Part shown: positions 40,170 to 51,956 of the stretch, piece by piece
Layout of the letters: each line of letters starts with the position of its first letter
Numbering within the stretch: position 1 is the first letter of the stretch
Source of the DNA: Calliopsis andreniformis
Lineage: Eukaryota; Arthropoda; Insecta; Hymenoptera; Andrenidae
DNA: 64,000 nucleotides
Reading direction: 5' to 3'
NCBI RefSeq assembly: GCF_051401765.1
Contig: NW_027480429.1
Location: 15,194,157-15,258,156 of the forward strand
Program-made: the position numbers and the translations under genes
Notes under the pieces: model-generated
What the model was told of the DNA's origin: nothing
The model's input: the letters and a program-made list of their open reading frames with translations, nothing else
Database searches by the model: none

Positions 40170-41497
40170 GGCAACGCCAGAAGCATAAAATACAATATCA
40201 ATACAACAGTTTTTCCATCGTATAAAACGAATAATTGCTACCGATGTGAAAGTTATGGTCATTTCTACGTTCCGGGCAACCTAGGCTTCACCCTAGGGCG
40301 TTGTTCCACCAGATGGAATAGTTAGGGCCTTAGAAGTCGAAGCCAGAAACAGGAAATACAAGAAGAATGCAACATTTTTTCCATCGTATAGCATGAATAA
40401 TTGCTACCTGTGTGAAAGTAATGATCATTTCGGCGTTTCGGGCATCCTAGACTTAACTGTGAGGCATTACGCCACCAGATCGAGTAGTTAGGTCCTAAGA
40501 AGTCAACGCCAGAAGCATAAAATGCAATATTAATACCACAGCTTTTCCATCGTATAAAACGAATAATTGCAACCGGTGTGAATGTTATGGTCATTTCTAC
40601 GTTCCGGGCAACCTAGGCTTCACCCTAGGGCGCTGCTCCACCAGATCGAATAGTTAGTGCCCTAGAAGTTAGCGCCACAAGCATAAAATACAATATAAAT
40701 ACAACAGTTTTTCCATCGTATAAAACGAATAATTGCAACCAGTGTGAAGGTAATGGTATATCCTACGTTCCGAGCCAGCTTGGCTACACCCTAGGGTGTT
40801 GCTAAACCAGATCGAATAGTTAGGGCCCTAGAAGTCAATGCCCGAAGCATAAAATACAAAATAAATAGAACAGTTTTTCCATTGTATAAAACGAATAATA
40901 GTAACCAGTGTGAAAATTATGGTCATTTCTACGTTCCGGGCAACCTAGGCCTCACTCTAGGGCGTTGCACCACCAGATCAAATAGTTAGGGCCTTAGAAG
41001 TCAACGCCCGAAGCATAAACTACAAAATAAATAGAACAGTTTTTCCATTGTAAAAAACGAATAATTGCTACCATTGTGAAAGTTATGGTCATTTCTACGT
41101 GCCGGGAAACCTAGGCTTCACTCTAGGGCGTTGCTCCACCAGATCGAATAGTCAGGGCCTTAGAAGTCAACGCCAGAGACATAAAATACAATAAAGATGC
41201 AACAGTTTTTCCATCGTATAAAACGAATAATTGAAACCAGTGTAAAAGTAATGGTCATTTCTACGTTCCGGGCAACCTTGGTTTCACTCTATGGCGTTGC
41301 TCCACCAGATCGCATAGCTAGGGACTTAGAATTCAACGCCATAAGAATAAAATACAATATAAGTACAACAGTTTTTCCATCGTATAAAATGAATAATTGG
41401 AAACATTGTGAAAGTAATGGTCATTTCTACGTTCCAGGCAACCTAGGCGTCACTCTAGAGCGTTACTCCACCACATCTAATAGCTACGGCCTTAGAA
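40170..41497 (+). repeat. Eight-monomer block P-R-S-T-U-Z-FF-AA, copy 2
   Basis: Near-identical partner of 34029-35355, 6141-6142 bp (37 monomers) downstream, with the uncorrupted GTCAACGCC at 41166. Small differences include GTATATCC for GTATGTCC in the T monomer and GCTACCTGTG for GCTACCAGTG in R. Confidence 0.88.
40336..40501 (+). repeat. Diverged monomer family R (R1 subtype)
   Basis: Second monomer of the block 40170-41497; partner of 34195 at 6141 bp. It carries GAGGCATTACGCC where its partner has GAGGCATTACTCC. Confidence 0.82.
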
Positions 41498-42201
41498 GTC
41501 AACGCTAGAAGCATAAAATACAAAATGAATAGAACAGCTTTTCCATTGTATAAAACGAATAATTGCTACCAGTGTGAAAGTTATGTTCATTTCTACGTTC
41601 CGGGCTACCTAGGCTTCACTCTAGGGCGGTGCTCCACCAGATCGAATAGTTAGGGCCTTAGAAGTCATCGCCCGAAGCATAAAATACAAAATAAATAGAA
41701 CAGTTTTTCCATTGTATTAAACGAATAATTGCTACCAGTGTGAAAGTGATGGTCACTTCTACGTTCCGGGCGACCTAGGCTTCACTCTAGGGCGTTGTTC
41801 CACCAGATCGAAAAGTTAGGGCCTAAGAAGTCAACGCCAGAAGCATAAAATACAATATAAATATAACAGTTTTTCCATCGTATAAAACGAATAATAGCAA
41901 CCAGTGTGAAACTTCTGGTCATTTCTACGTTCCGGGCAACCTAGGCTTCACTCCAGGGCGTTCCTCAACCAGACCGAATAGTTAGGGCCTTAGAAGTCAA
42001 CCCCCGAAGCATAAAATACAAAATAAATAGAACAGCTTTTCCATCGTATAAAACGAATAATTGCAACAAGTATGAAAGTTGTGGTTATTTCTACTTTCCG
42101 GGTAACCTAGGCTTCACCCTAGGGCGTTGCTCCAACAGATTGAATAGTTAGGGCCTTAGAAGTCAACGCCCGAGGCATAAAATACAAAATAAATAGAACA
42201 G
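41498..42201 (+). repeat. 4.2-monomer segment, copy 1
   Basis: Monomers at 41498 (AAAATGAATAGAACAGC), 41664 (TTAAACG, GGTCACTTC), 41830 (GAAACTTCTGG), 41996 (CAACAAGTATG) and the left end of 42162 (CGAGGCATAAAATAC) match 42992-43695 at 1494 bp (9 monomers). The match ends at GAACAG, right before the T-tract. Confidence 0.82.
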
Positions 42202-42659
42202 ATTTTCCATTGTATAAAACGAATAATTACTACCAGTGTGAAAGTTATGTTCATTTCTACGTTCCCGGCAGCATGGGCTTGACTGTAGGGTGTTGCTCCA
42301 CCACATCGAATAGCTACGGCCTTAGAAGTCAACGCCAGAAGCATAAAATACAATATAGATGCAACTGTTTTTCCATTGTATAAAAAGAGTAATTGCAACC
42401 AGTGTGAAAGTTATGGTCATTTCTACGTTCCGGGCAACACAGGCTTCACTCTTGGACGTTGCCCCACCAGATCGAATAGCTAGGACCTTAGAAGTCGAAG
42501 CCAGAAACAGAAAATACAACAGGAATGCAACAGTTTTTCCGTCGTATAGCATGAATAATTGCAACCAGTGTGAAAGTAATGATCATTTCGGCGTTTCGGG
42601 CATCCTAGACTTAACTGTGAGGCATTACTCCACCAGATCGAGCAGTTAGGACCTAAGAA
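42162..42659 (+). repeat. Three-monomer segment ending in R', copy 2
   Basis: Partner of 35854-36351 at 6308 bp. R' at 42494 is identical to its partner over most of its length. The left neighbour differs: CAACAAGTATG type here, BB-like in copy 1. Confidence 0.85.
42494..42659 (+). repeat. Diverged monomer family R (R1 subtype, R')
   Basis: Third monomer of the segment 42162-42659; partner of 36186. It is followed by GTCAACCCCAC at 42660. Confidence 0.82.
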
Positions 42660-42991
42660 GTCAACCCCACAAGCATAAAATACAATATAAATACAACAGT
42701 TTTTCCATTGTATAAAACGAATAATTGCAACCAGTATGAAAGTAATGGTCATTTCCACTTTCCGGGCAACCTAGGATCCATCCTAGGGCGTTGCTGCAAC
42801 CGATTGAATAGTTAGGGCCTTAGAACTCAACGCCCGAAGCAGAAAATACAAAATAAATAGAACAGTTTTTCCATCGTATAAAACGAATAATTGCAACGGG
42901 TGTGAATGTTATGGTCATTTCTACGTTCCGGGCAACCTAGGCTTGACTGTGGGTTGTTGCTCCACCAGATCGAATAGGTATGGCCAAAGAA
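42660..42991 (+). repeat. Two mixed monomers between duplicated segments
   Basis: The monomer at 42660 carries CCTAGGATCCATCC and GCTGCAACCGATTG, a variant otherwise seen at 2657, 7312, 9138 and 51957. The monomer at 42826 ends in a BB-like half (CAACGGGTGTGAATG, GACTGTGGGTTG). Neither belongs to the copies on either side. Confidence 0.65.
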
Positions 42992-43695
42992 GTCAACGCC
43001 CGAAGCATAAAATACAAAATGAATAGAACAGCTTTTCCATTGTATAAAACGAATAATTGCTACCAGTGTGAAAGTTATGTTCATTTCTACGTTCCGGGCT
43101 ACCTAGGCTTCACTCTAGGGCGGTGCTCCACCAGATCGAATAGTTAGGGCCTTAGAAGTCAACGCCCGAAGCATAAAATACAAAATAAATAGAACAGTTT
43201 TTCCATTGTATTAAACGAATAATTGCTACCAGTGTGAAAGTGATGGTCACTTCTACGTTCCGGGCGACCTAGGCTTCACTCCAGGGCGTTGTTCCACCAG
43301 ATCGAAAAGTTAGGGCCTAAGAAGTCAACGCCAGAAGCATAAAATACAATATAAATATAACAGTTTTTCCATCGTATAAAACGAATAATAGCAACCAGTG
43401 TGAAACTTCTGGTCATTTCTACGTTCCGGGCAACCTAGGCTTCACTCCAGGGCGTTCCTCAACCAGACCGAATAGTTAGGGCCTTAGAAGTCAACGCCCG
43501 AAGCATAAAATACAAAATAAATAGAACAGCTTTTCCATCGTATAAAACGAATAATTGCAACAAGTATGAAAGTTGTGGTTATTTCTACTTTCCGGGTAAC
43601 CTAGGCTTCACCCTAGGGCGTTGCTCCAACAGATTGAATAGTTAGGGCCTTAGAAGTCAACGCCCGAGGCATAAAATACAAAATAAATAGAACAG
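42992..43695 (+). repeat. 4.2-monomer segment, copy 2
   Basis: Partner of 41498-42201 at 1494 bp. After GAACAG at 43695 the monomer continues as an EE type (CCACCGTATAAAACTAAT), whereas copy 1 continues as GATTTTCCATTG. The crossover point therefore lies at the T-tract. Confidence 0.82.
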
Positions 43696-43821
43696 TTTTT
43701 CCACCGTATAAAACTAATAATTGCAACCAGTGTGAATGTAATGGGCATTTCTACGTTCCGGGCAACCTAGGCTTCACTCTAGGGCGTTGCTCCACCACAT
43801 CGAATAGCTACAGCCCTAGAA

Positions 43822-44412
43822 GTCAACGCCAGAAGCATAAAATACAATAAAAATGCAACAGTTTTTCCATCATATAACAGCAATAATTGCAACCAGTTTG
43901 AAAGTTATGTTCATTTCTACGTTCCGGGCAACCTAGGCTTCACTCTAGGGCGTTGCTCCACCAGATCGAATAGTTAGGGCCTTAGAAGTCAACGCCCGAA
44001 GCATAAAATACAGAATAAATAGAACAGTTTTTCCATTGTATTAAACGAATAATTTGAACCAGTGTGAATGTAATGGGCATTTCTAGGTTCCGGGCAACTT
44101 AGGCTTCACTCTAGGGCGTTGCTCCACCACATCGAATAGCTACGGCCTTAGAAGTCAGCGCCAGAAGCATAAAATGCAATATAAATACAACAGTTTTTCC
44201 ATCGTATAAAAGGATTAATTGCAACCAATTTGAAACTGATGATCATTTCTACGTTCCGGGCAACCTAGGCTTCACTCTAGGGCGTTGCTCCACCAGATCG
44301 AACACTTAGGGCCTAAGAAGGCACCGCCAGAAGCATAAAATACAATATAAATATTACAGTTTTTCCATCGTATAAGACGAATAATAGCAACCTGTATGAA
44401 AGTGGTGGTCAT
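43822..44412 (+). repeat. 3.5-monomer segment, copy 2
   Basis: Partner of 36850-37440 at 6972 bp. It then switches within the monomer starting 44320 (GCGGGAAACCTAGG near 44422) to a form leading directly to X at 44486. W, P and Q are skipped. Confidence 0.85.
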
Positions 44413-44485
44413 TTCTACTTTGCGGGAAACCTAGGCTTCACCCTAGGGCGTTGCTCCAACAGATTGAATAGTTAGGGCCTTAGAA

Positions 44486-46975
44486 GTCAACGCCCGAAAC
44501 ATAAAATACAAAATAAATAGAACAGTTTTTCCATCGTATAAAACGAATAATTGCTACCGGCGTGAAAGTTATGGTCATTTCTACGTTCGGGGAAACCCAG
44601 GCTTCACCCTAGGGCGTTGCTACAACAGATTGAATAGTTAGGGCCTTATAAGTCAATGCCAGAAGCATAAAATGCAATAAAAATACAACAGCTTTTCCAT
44701 CATATAACAGCAATAATTGCAACCAGTTTGAAAGTGATGGTCATTTCTACGTTCCGGGAAACCTAGGCTTCACCCTAGGGCGTTGCTCCAACAGATTGAA
44801 TAGTTAGTGCCCTAGAAGTTAGCGCCACAAGCATAAAATACAATATAAATACAACAGTTTTTCCATCGTATAAAACGAATAATTGAAACCAGTGTGAAGG
44901 TAATGGTATGTCCTACGTTCCGAGCCAGCTTGGCTACACCCTAGGGTGTTGCTAAGCCAGATCGAATAGTTAGGGCCTTAGAAGTCAATGCCCGAAGCAT
45001 AAAATACAAAATAAATAGAACAGTTTTTCCATTGTATAAAACGAATAATAGTAACCAGTGTGAAAATTATGGTCATTTCTACGTTCCGGGCAACCTAGGC
45101 CTCACTCTAGGGCGTTGCACCACCAGATCGAATAGTTAGGGCCTTAGAAGTCAACGCCCGAAGCATAAACTACAAAATAAATAGAACAGTTTTTCCATTG
45201 TATAAAACGAATAATTGCTACCATTGTGAAAGTTATGGTCATTTCTACGTGCCGGGCAACCTTGGTTTCACTCTATGGCGTTGCTCCACCAGATCGCATA
45301 GCTAGGGACTTAGAATTCAACGCCATAAGGATAAAATACAGTATAAGTACAACAGTTTTTCCATCGTATGAAATGAATAATTGGAAACATTGTGAAAGTA
45401 ATGGTGATTTCTACGTTCCAGGCAACCTAGGCGTCACTCTAGGGCGTTACTCCACCACATCTAATAGCTACGGCCTTAGAAGTCAACGCTAGAAGCATAA
45501 AATACAATAAAAATGCAACAGTTTTTCCATCGTATAACATGAATAATTGCAACGGGTGTGAATGTTATGGTCATTTCTACGTTCCGGGCAACCTAGGCTT
45601 GACTGTAGGGTGTTGCTCCACCAGATCGAATAGGTATGGCCAAAGAAGTCAACGCCCGAAGCATAAAATACAAAATAAAAAGAACAGCTTTTCTATTGTA
45701 TAAAACGAATAATTGCTACCAGTGTGAAAGTTATGTTCATTTCTACGTTCCGGGCAACCTAGGCTTCACTCTAGGGCGTTGCTCCACCAGATCGAATAGT
45801 TAGGGCCTTAGAAGTCAACGCCCGAAGCATAAAATACAAAATAAATAGAACAGTTTTTCCATTGTATTAAACGAATAATTGCAACCAGTGTGAAAGTAAT
45901 GGGCATTTCTAGGTTCCGGGCAACCTAGGCTTCACTCTAGGGCGTTGCTCCACCACATCGAATAGCTACGGCCTTAGAAGTCAGCGCCAGAAGCATAAAA
46001 AGCAATATAAATACAACAGTTTTTCCATCGTATAAAAGGATTAATTGCAACCAATTTGAAAGTGATGATCATTTCTACGTTCCGGGCAACCTAGGCTTCA
46101 CTCTAGGGCGTTGCTCCACCAGATCGAACACTTAGGGCCTAAGAAGGCAACGCCAGAAGCATAAAACACAATATCAATACAACAGTTTTTCAATCGTATA
46201 AAACGAATAATTGCTACCGATGTGAAAGTTATGGTCATTTCTACGTTCCGGGCAACCTGGGCTTCACCCTAGGGCGTTGTTCCAACAGATGGAATAGTTA
46301 TGGCCTTAGAAGTCAACGCTCGAAGCATAAAACACAACAAAGATGCAACAGTTTTTCCATCGTATAAAACGAATAATAGCAATCAGTGTGAAAGTAATGG
46401 GCATTTCTAGGTTCCGGGCAACCTAGGCTTCACTCTAGGGCGTTGCTCCACCACATCGAATAGCTACGGCCTTAGAAGTGAGCGCCAGAAGCATAAAATG
46501 CAATATAAATACAACAGTTTTTCCATCGTATAAAAGTATTAATTGCAACCAGTTTGAAAGTGATGGTCATTTCTACGTTCCGGGAAACCTAGGCTTCACC
46601 CTAGGGCGTTGCTCCAACAGATTGAATAGTTAGGGCCTTGGAAGTCAACGCCCGAATCATAAAATACAAAATAAATAGAACAGTTTTTCCACCGTATAAA
46701 ACTAATAATTGCAACCAGTGTGAAAGTAATGGGCATTTCTACGTTCCGGGCAACCTAGGCTTCACTCTAGGGCGTTGCTCCACCACATCGAATAGCTACG
46801 GCCTTAGAAGTCAGCGCCAGAAGCATAAAATGCAATATAAATACAACAGTTTTCTCATCGTATAAAAGGATTAATTGCAACCAATTTGAAAGTGATGATC
46901 ATTTCTACGTTCCGGGCAACCTCGGCATCACTCTAGGGCGTTGCTCCACCAGATCTAATAGTTAGTGCCTCAGAA
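44486..46975 (+). repeat. 17-mer HOR, copy 6 (15 monomers, lacking P and Q)
   Basis: The order is X, Y, T (44818), U, Z, AA (45316), BB, CC, V, DD, P', Q'', DD', EE (46644), DD. P and Q are replaced by the preceding 43822-44412 segment. X to the next X (47308) is exactly 17 monomers (2822 bp), which confirms the same HOR period as in copy 1. Confidence 0.88.
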
Positions 46976-49631
46976 GGCAACGCCAGAAGCATAAAATACA
47001 ATATCAATACAACAGTTTTTCCATCGTATAAAACGAATAATTGCTACCGATGTGAAAGTTATGGTCATTTCTACGTTCCGGGCAACCTAGGCTTCACCCT
47101 AGGGCGTTGTTCGACCAGATGGAATAGTTAGGGCCTTAGAAGTCAACGCTCGAAGCATAAAATACAACAAATATGCAACAGTTTTTCCATCGTATAAAAC
47201 GAATAATAGCAACCAGTGTGAAAGTTCTGGACATTTCTACGTTCCGGGAAACCCAGGCTTCACCCTAGGGCGTTGCTCCAACAGATTGAATAGTTAGGGC
47301 CTTAGAAGTCAACGACCGAAACATAAAATACAAAATAAATAGAACAGTTTTTCCATCGTATAAAACGAATAATTGCTACTGGCGTGAAAGTTATGGTCAT
47401 TTCTACGTTCGGGGAAACCCAGGCTTCACCCTAGGGCGTTGCTACAACAGATTGAATAGTTAGGGCCTTATAAGTCAATGCCAGAAGCATAAAATGCAAA
47501 AAATATACAACAGCTTTTCCATCATATAACAGCAATAATTGCAACCAGTTTGAAAGTGATGGTCATTTCTACGTTCCGGGAAACCTAGGCTTCACACTAG
47601 GGCGTTGCTCCAACAGATTGAATAGTTAGTGCCCTAGAAGTTAGCGCCACAAGCATAAAATACAATATAAATACAACAGTTTTTCCATCGTATAAAACGA
47701 ATAATTGCAACCAGTGTGAAGGTAATGGTATGTCCTACGTTCCGAGCCAGCTTGGCTACACCCTAGGGTGTTGCTAAGCCAGATCGAATAGTTAGGGCCT
47801 TAGAAGTCAATGCCCGAAGCATAAAATACAAAATAAATAGAACAGTTTTTCCATTGTATAAAACGAATAATAGTAACCAGTGTGAAAATTATGGTCATTT
47901 CTACGTTCCGGGCAACCTAGGCCTCACTCTAGGGCGTTGCACCACCAGATCGAATAGTTAGGGCCTTAGAAGTCAACGCCCGAAGCATAAACTACAAAAT
48001 AAATAGAACAGTTTTTCCATTGTATAAAACGAATAATTGCTACCATTGTGAAAGTTATGGTCATTTCTACGTGCCGGGCAACCTTGGTTTCACTCTATGG
48101 CGTTGCTCCACCAGATCGCATAGCTAGGGTCTTAGAATTCAACGCCATAAGAATAAAATACAGTATAAGTACAACAGTTTTTCCATCGTATAAAATGAAT
48201 AATTGGAAACATTGTGAAAGTAATGGTCATTTCTACGTTCCAGGCAACCTAGGCGTCACTCTAGGGCGTTACTCCACCACATCTAATAGCTACGGCCTTA
48301 GAATTCAACGCTAGAAGCATAAAATACAATAAAAATGCAACAGTTTTTCCATCGTATAACATGAATAATTGCAACGGGTGTGAATGTTATGGTCATTTCT
48401 ACGTTCCGGGCAACCTAGGCTTGACTGTAGGGTGTTGCTCCACCAGATCGAATAGGTATGGCCAAAGAAGTCAACGCCCGAAGCATAAAATACAAAATAA
48501 AAAGAACAGCTTTTCTATTGTATAAAACGAATAATTGCTACCAGTGTGAAAGTTATGTTCATTTCTACGTTCCGGGCAACCTAGGCTTCACTCTAGGGCG
48601 TTGTTCCACCACATCGAATAGCTACGGCCTTAGAAGTCAGCGCCAGAAGCATAAAAAGCAATATAAATACAACAGTTTTTCCATCGTATAAAAGGATTAA
48701 TTGCAACCAATTTGAAAGTGATGATCATTTCTACGTTCCGGGCAACCTAGGCTTCACTCTAGGGCGTTGCTCCACCAGATCGAACACTTAGGGCCTAAGA
48801 AGGCAACGCCAGAAGCATAAAACACAATATCAATACAACAGTTTTTCAATCGTATAAAACGAATAATTGCTACCGATGTGAAAGTTATGGTCATTTCTAC
48901 GTTCCGGGCAACCTGGGCTTCACCCTAGGGCGTTGTTCCACCAGATGGAATAGTTAGGGCCTTAGAAGTCAACGCTCGAAGCATAAAACACAACAAAGAT
49001 GCAACAGTTTTTCCATCGTATAAAACGAATAATAGCAATCAGTGTGAAAGTAATAGGCATTTCTAGGTTCCGGGCAACCTAGGCTTCACTCTAGGGCGTT
49101 GCTCCACCACATCGAATAGCTACGGCCTTAGAAGTGAGCGCCAGAAGCATAAAATGCAATATAAATACAACAGTTTTTCCATCGTATAAAAGTATTAATT
49201 GCAACCAGTTTGAAAGTGATGGTCATTTCTACGTTCCGGGAAACCTAGGCTTCACCCTAGGGCGTTGCTCCAACAGATTGAATAGTTAGGGCCTTGGAAG
49301 TCAACGCCCGAATCATAAAATACAAAATAAATAGAACAGTTTTTCCACCGTATAAAACTAATAATTGCAACCAGTGTGAAAGTAATGGGCATTTCTACGT
49401 TCCGGGCAACCTAGGCTTCACTCTAGGGCGTTGCTCCACCACATCGAATAGCTACGGCCTTAGAAGTCAGCGCCAGAAGCATAAAATGCAATATAAATAC
49501 AACAGTTTTCTCATCGTATAAAAGGATTAATTGCAACCAATTTGAAAGTGATGATCATTTCTACGTTCCGGGCAACCTCGGCATCACTCTAGGGCGTTGC
49601 TCCACCAGATCTAATAGTTAGTGGCTCAGAA
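46976..49631 (+). repeat. 17-mer HOR, copy 7 (16-monomer form)
   Basis: The order is P, Q, X, Y, T (47640), U, Z, AA, BB, CC/V hybrid (48470), DD, P', Q'', DD', EE (49300), DD. The CC monomer acquires the V-type tail (CCACCACATCG, AGCTACGG), and a separate V is missing, so the unit is 2656 bp. It is otherwise very close to copy 6. Confidence 0.88.
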
Positions 49632-50462
49632 GGCAACGCCAGAAGCATAAAATACAATATCAATACAACAGTTTTTCCATCGTATAAAACGAATAATTGC
49701 TACCGATGTGAAAGTTATGGTCATTTCTACGTTCCGGGCAACCTAGGCTTCACCCTAGGGCGTTGTTCGACCAGATGGAATAGTTAGGGCCTTAGAAGTC
49801 AACGCTCGAAGCATAAAATACAACAAAGATGCAACAGTTTTTCCATCGTATAAAACGAATAATAGCAACCAGTGTGAAAGTTCTGGACATTTCTACGTTC
49901 CGGGAAACCTAGGCTTCACCCTAGGGCGTTGCTCCAACAGATTGAATAGTTAGGGCCTTAGAAGTCAACGACCGAAACATAAAATACAAAATAAATAGAA
50001 CAGTTTTTCCATCGTATAAAACGAATAATTGCTACCGGCGTGAAAGTTATGGTCATTTCTACGTTCGGGGAAACCCAGGCTTCACCCTAGGGCGTTTGCT
50101 ACAACAGATTGAATAGTTAGGGCCTTATAAGTCAATGCCAGAAGCATAAAATGCAATAAAAATACAACAGCTTTTCCATCATATAACAGCAATAATTGCA
50201 ACCAGTTTGAAAGTGATGGTCATTTCTACGTTCCGGGAAACCTAGGCTTCACCCTAGGGCGTTGCTCCAACAGATTGAATAGTTAGTGCCCTAGAAGTTA
50301 GCGCCACAAGCATAAAATACAATATAAATACAACAGTTTTTCCATCGTATAAAACGAATAATTGCAACCAGTGTGAAGGTAATGGTATGTCCTACGTTCC
50401 GAGCCAGCTTGGCTTCACTCTAGGGCGTTGCTCCACCAGATCGAATAGTTAGGGCCTTAGAA
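49632..50462 (+). repeat. 17-mer HOR, copy 8 (truncated after T)
   Basis: The order is P, Q, X (49964, with an extra T in GGCGTTTGC near 50094), Y (50131) and T (50297). T changes midway from CCAGCTTGGC to TTCACTCTAGGG, and the array leaves the HOR pattern. This is the right boundary of the 17-mer domain in the window. Confidence 0.8.
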
Positions 50463-51292
50463 GTCAACGCCCGAAGCATAAAATACAAAATAAATAGAAC
50501 AGTTTTTCCATTGTATTAAACGAATAATTGCAACCAGTGTGAAAGTAATGGGCATTTCTAGGTTCCGGGCAACCTAGGCTTCACTCTAGGGTGTTGCTCC
50601 ACCAAATCGAATAGCTGCGGCCTTAGAAGTCAACGCCAGAAGCATAAAATGCAATAAAAATACAACAGCTTTTCCATCGTATAAAACGTATAATTGCAAC
50701 CAGTGTGAAAGTTATGGACATTTCTACATTCCGAGCAACCTAGGCTTCACTCTAGTGCGTCGCTCCACCAGATCGAATAGTTAGGGACTTAGAAGTCAAC
50801 GCCAGAAGCATAAAATACAATAAAGATGCAACAGTATTTCCATCGTATAACAGGAATAATTGCAACCAGTGTGAAGGTAATGGTATGTCCTACGTTCCGA
50901 GCCAGCTTGGCTACACCCTAGGGTGTTGCTAAACCAGATCGAATAGATAGGGCCTTAGAAGTCAATGCCCGAAGCATAAAATACAAAATAAATAGAACAG
51001 TTTTTCCATAGTATAAAAAGAATAATAGTAACCAGTGTGAAAATTATGGTCATTTCTACGTTCCGGGCAACCTAGGCCTCACTCTAGGGCGTTGCACCAC
51101 CAGATCGAATAGTTAGAGCCTTAGAAGTCAACGCCCGAAGCATAAACTACAAAATAAATAGAACAGTTTTTCCATCGTATAAAACTAATAATTGCAACCA
51201 GTGTGAAAGTAATGGGCATTTCTACGTTCCGGGAAACCTAGGCTTCACTCTAGGGCGTTGCTCCACCAAATCGAATAGCTGCGGCCTTAGAA

Positions 51293-51458
51293 GTCAACGC
51301 CAGAAGCATAAAATACAGTATAAATACAACATTTTTTCCATTGTATTGCATGACTAATTGCAACCAGTGCGAAAGTAACGATCATTTCGACGTTTCGGGC
51401 ATCCTAGACTTAACTCTGAGGCGCTGCTCCACCAGATCGAAGAGTTAGGGTCTAAGAA
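51293..51458 (+). repeat. Diverged monomer family R (R2 subtype)
   Basis: It carries AACGATCATTTCGACG and GCATCCTAGACTTA and is followed at 51459 by GTCAACACCGG. The head ACAGTATAAATACAAC links it to the copy at 13113, almost 38 kb away. Confidence 0.8.
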
Positions 51459-51956
51459 GTCAACACCGGAAGCATAAAATACAATTTAAATTCAACAGCT
51501 TTTCCATCGTAGAAAACGAATAATTGCAACCTGTGTGAAGGTTATGGTCATATCTACATTCCGGGCAACCTAGGCTTCACTGTAGGGTGTTGCTCCACCA
51601 GATCGAATAGGTAGGGCCTAAGAAGTGTACGCCAGAAGCATAAAATACAATTAAAATAGAACAGTTGTTCCATCATATAAAACGAGTAATTGCAACCAGT
51701 ATGAAAGTTGTGGTCATTTCTACTTTCCGGGCAACCTAGGCTACACCCCAGGGCGTTGCTCCAACAGATTGAATAGTTAGGGCCTTAGAACTCAATGCCC
51801 GAAGCATAAAATGCAATAAAAATACAACAGTCTTTCCATCATATAACCGGAATAATTGCAACCAGTTTGAAAGTGATGTTCATTTCCACGTTCCGGGCAA
51901 CCTCGGCTTCACTCTAGGGCGTTGCTCCACCAGATCGAATAGTTAGTGCCTTAGAA
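51293..51956 (+). repeat. Four-monomer block led by R2, copy 1
   Basis: Heads: R2 (51293, AACGATCATTTCGACG), 51459 (GTCAACACCGGAAGC), 51625 (GTGTACGCCAG, AGTTGTTCC) and 51791 (CTTTCCATCATATAACCGG). The same order occurs at 53949-54612, 2656 bp (16 monomers) away. Confidence 0.82.

Noticed and set aside
24070..49631. Recurrent 75- and 88-codon plus-strand frames as a tandem gene family
   Set aside because: They recur exactly at the HOR period and depend on a monomer variant with AGCTAC in place of AGTTAG in the tail. I see no coding-type third-position pattern, promoter or splice structure.
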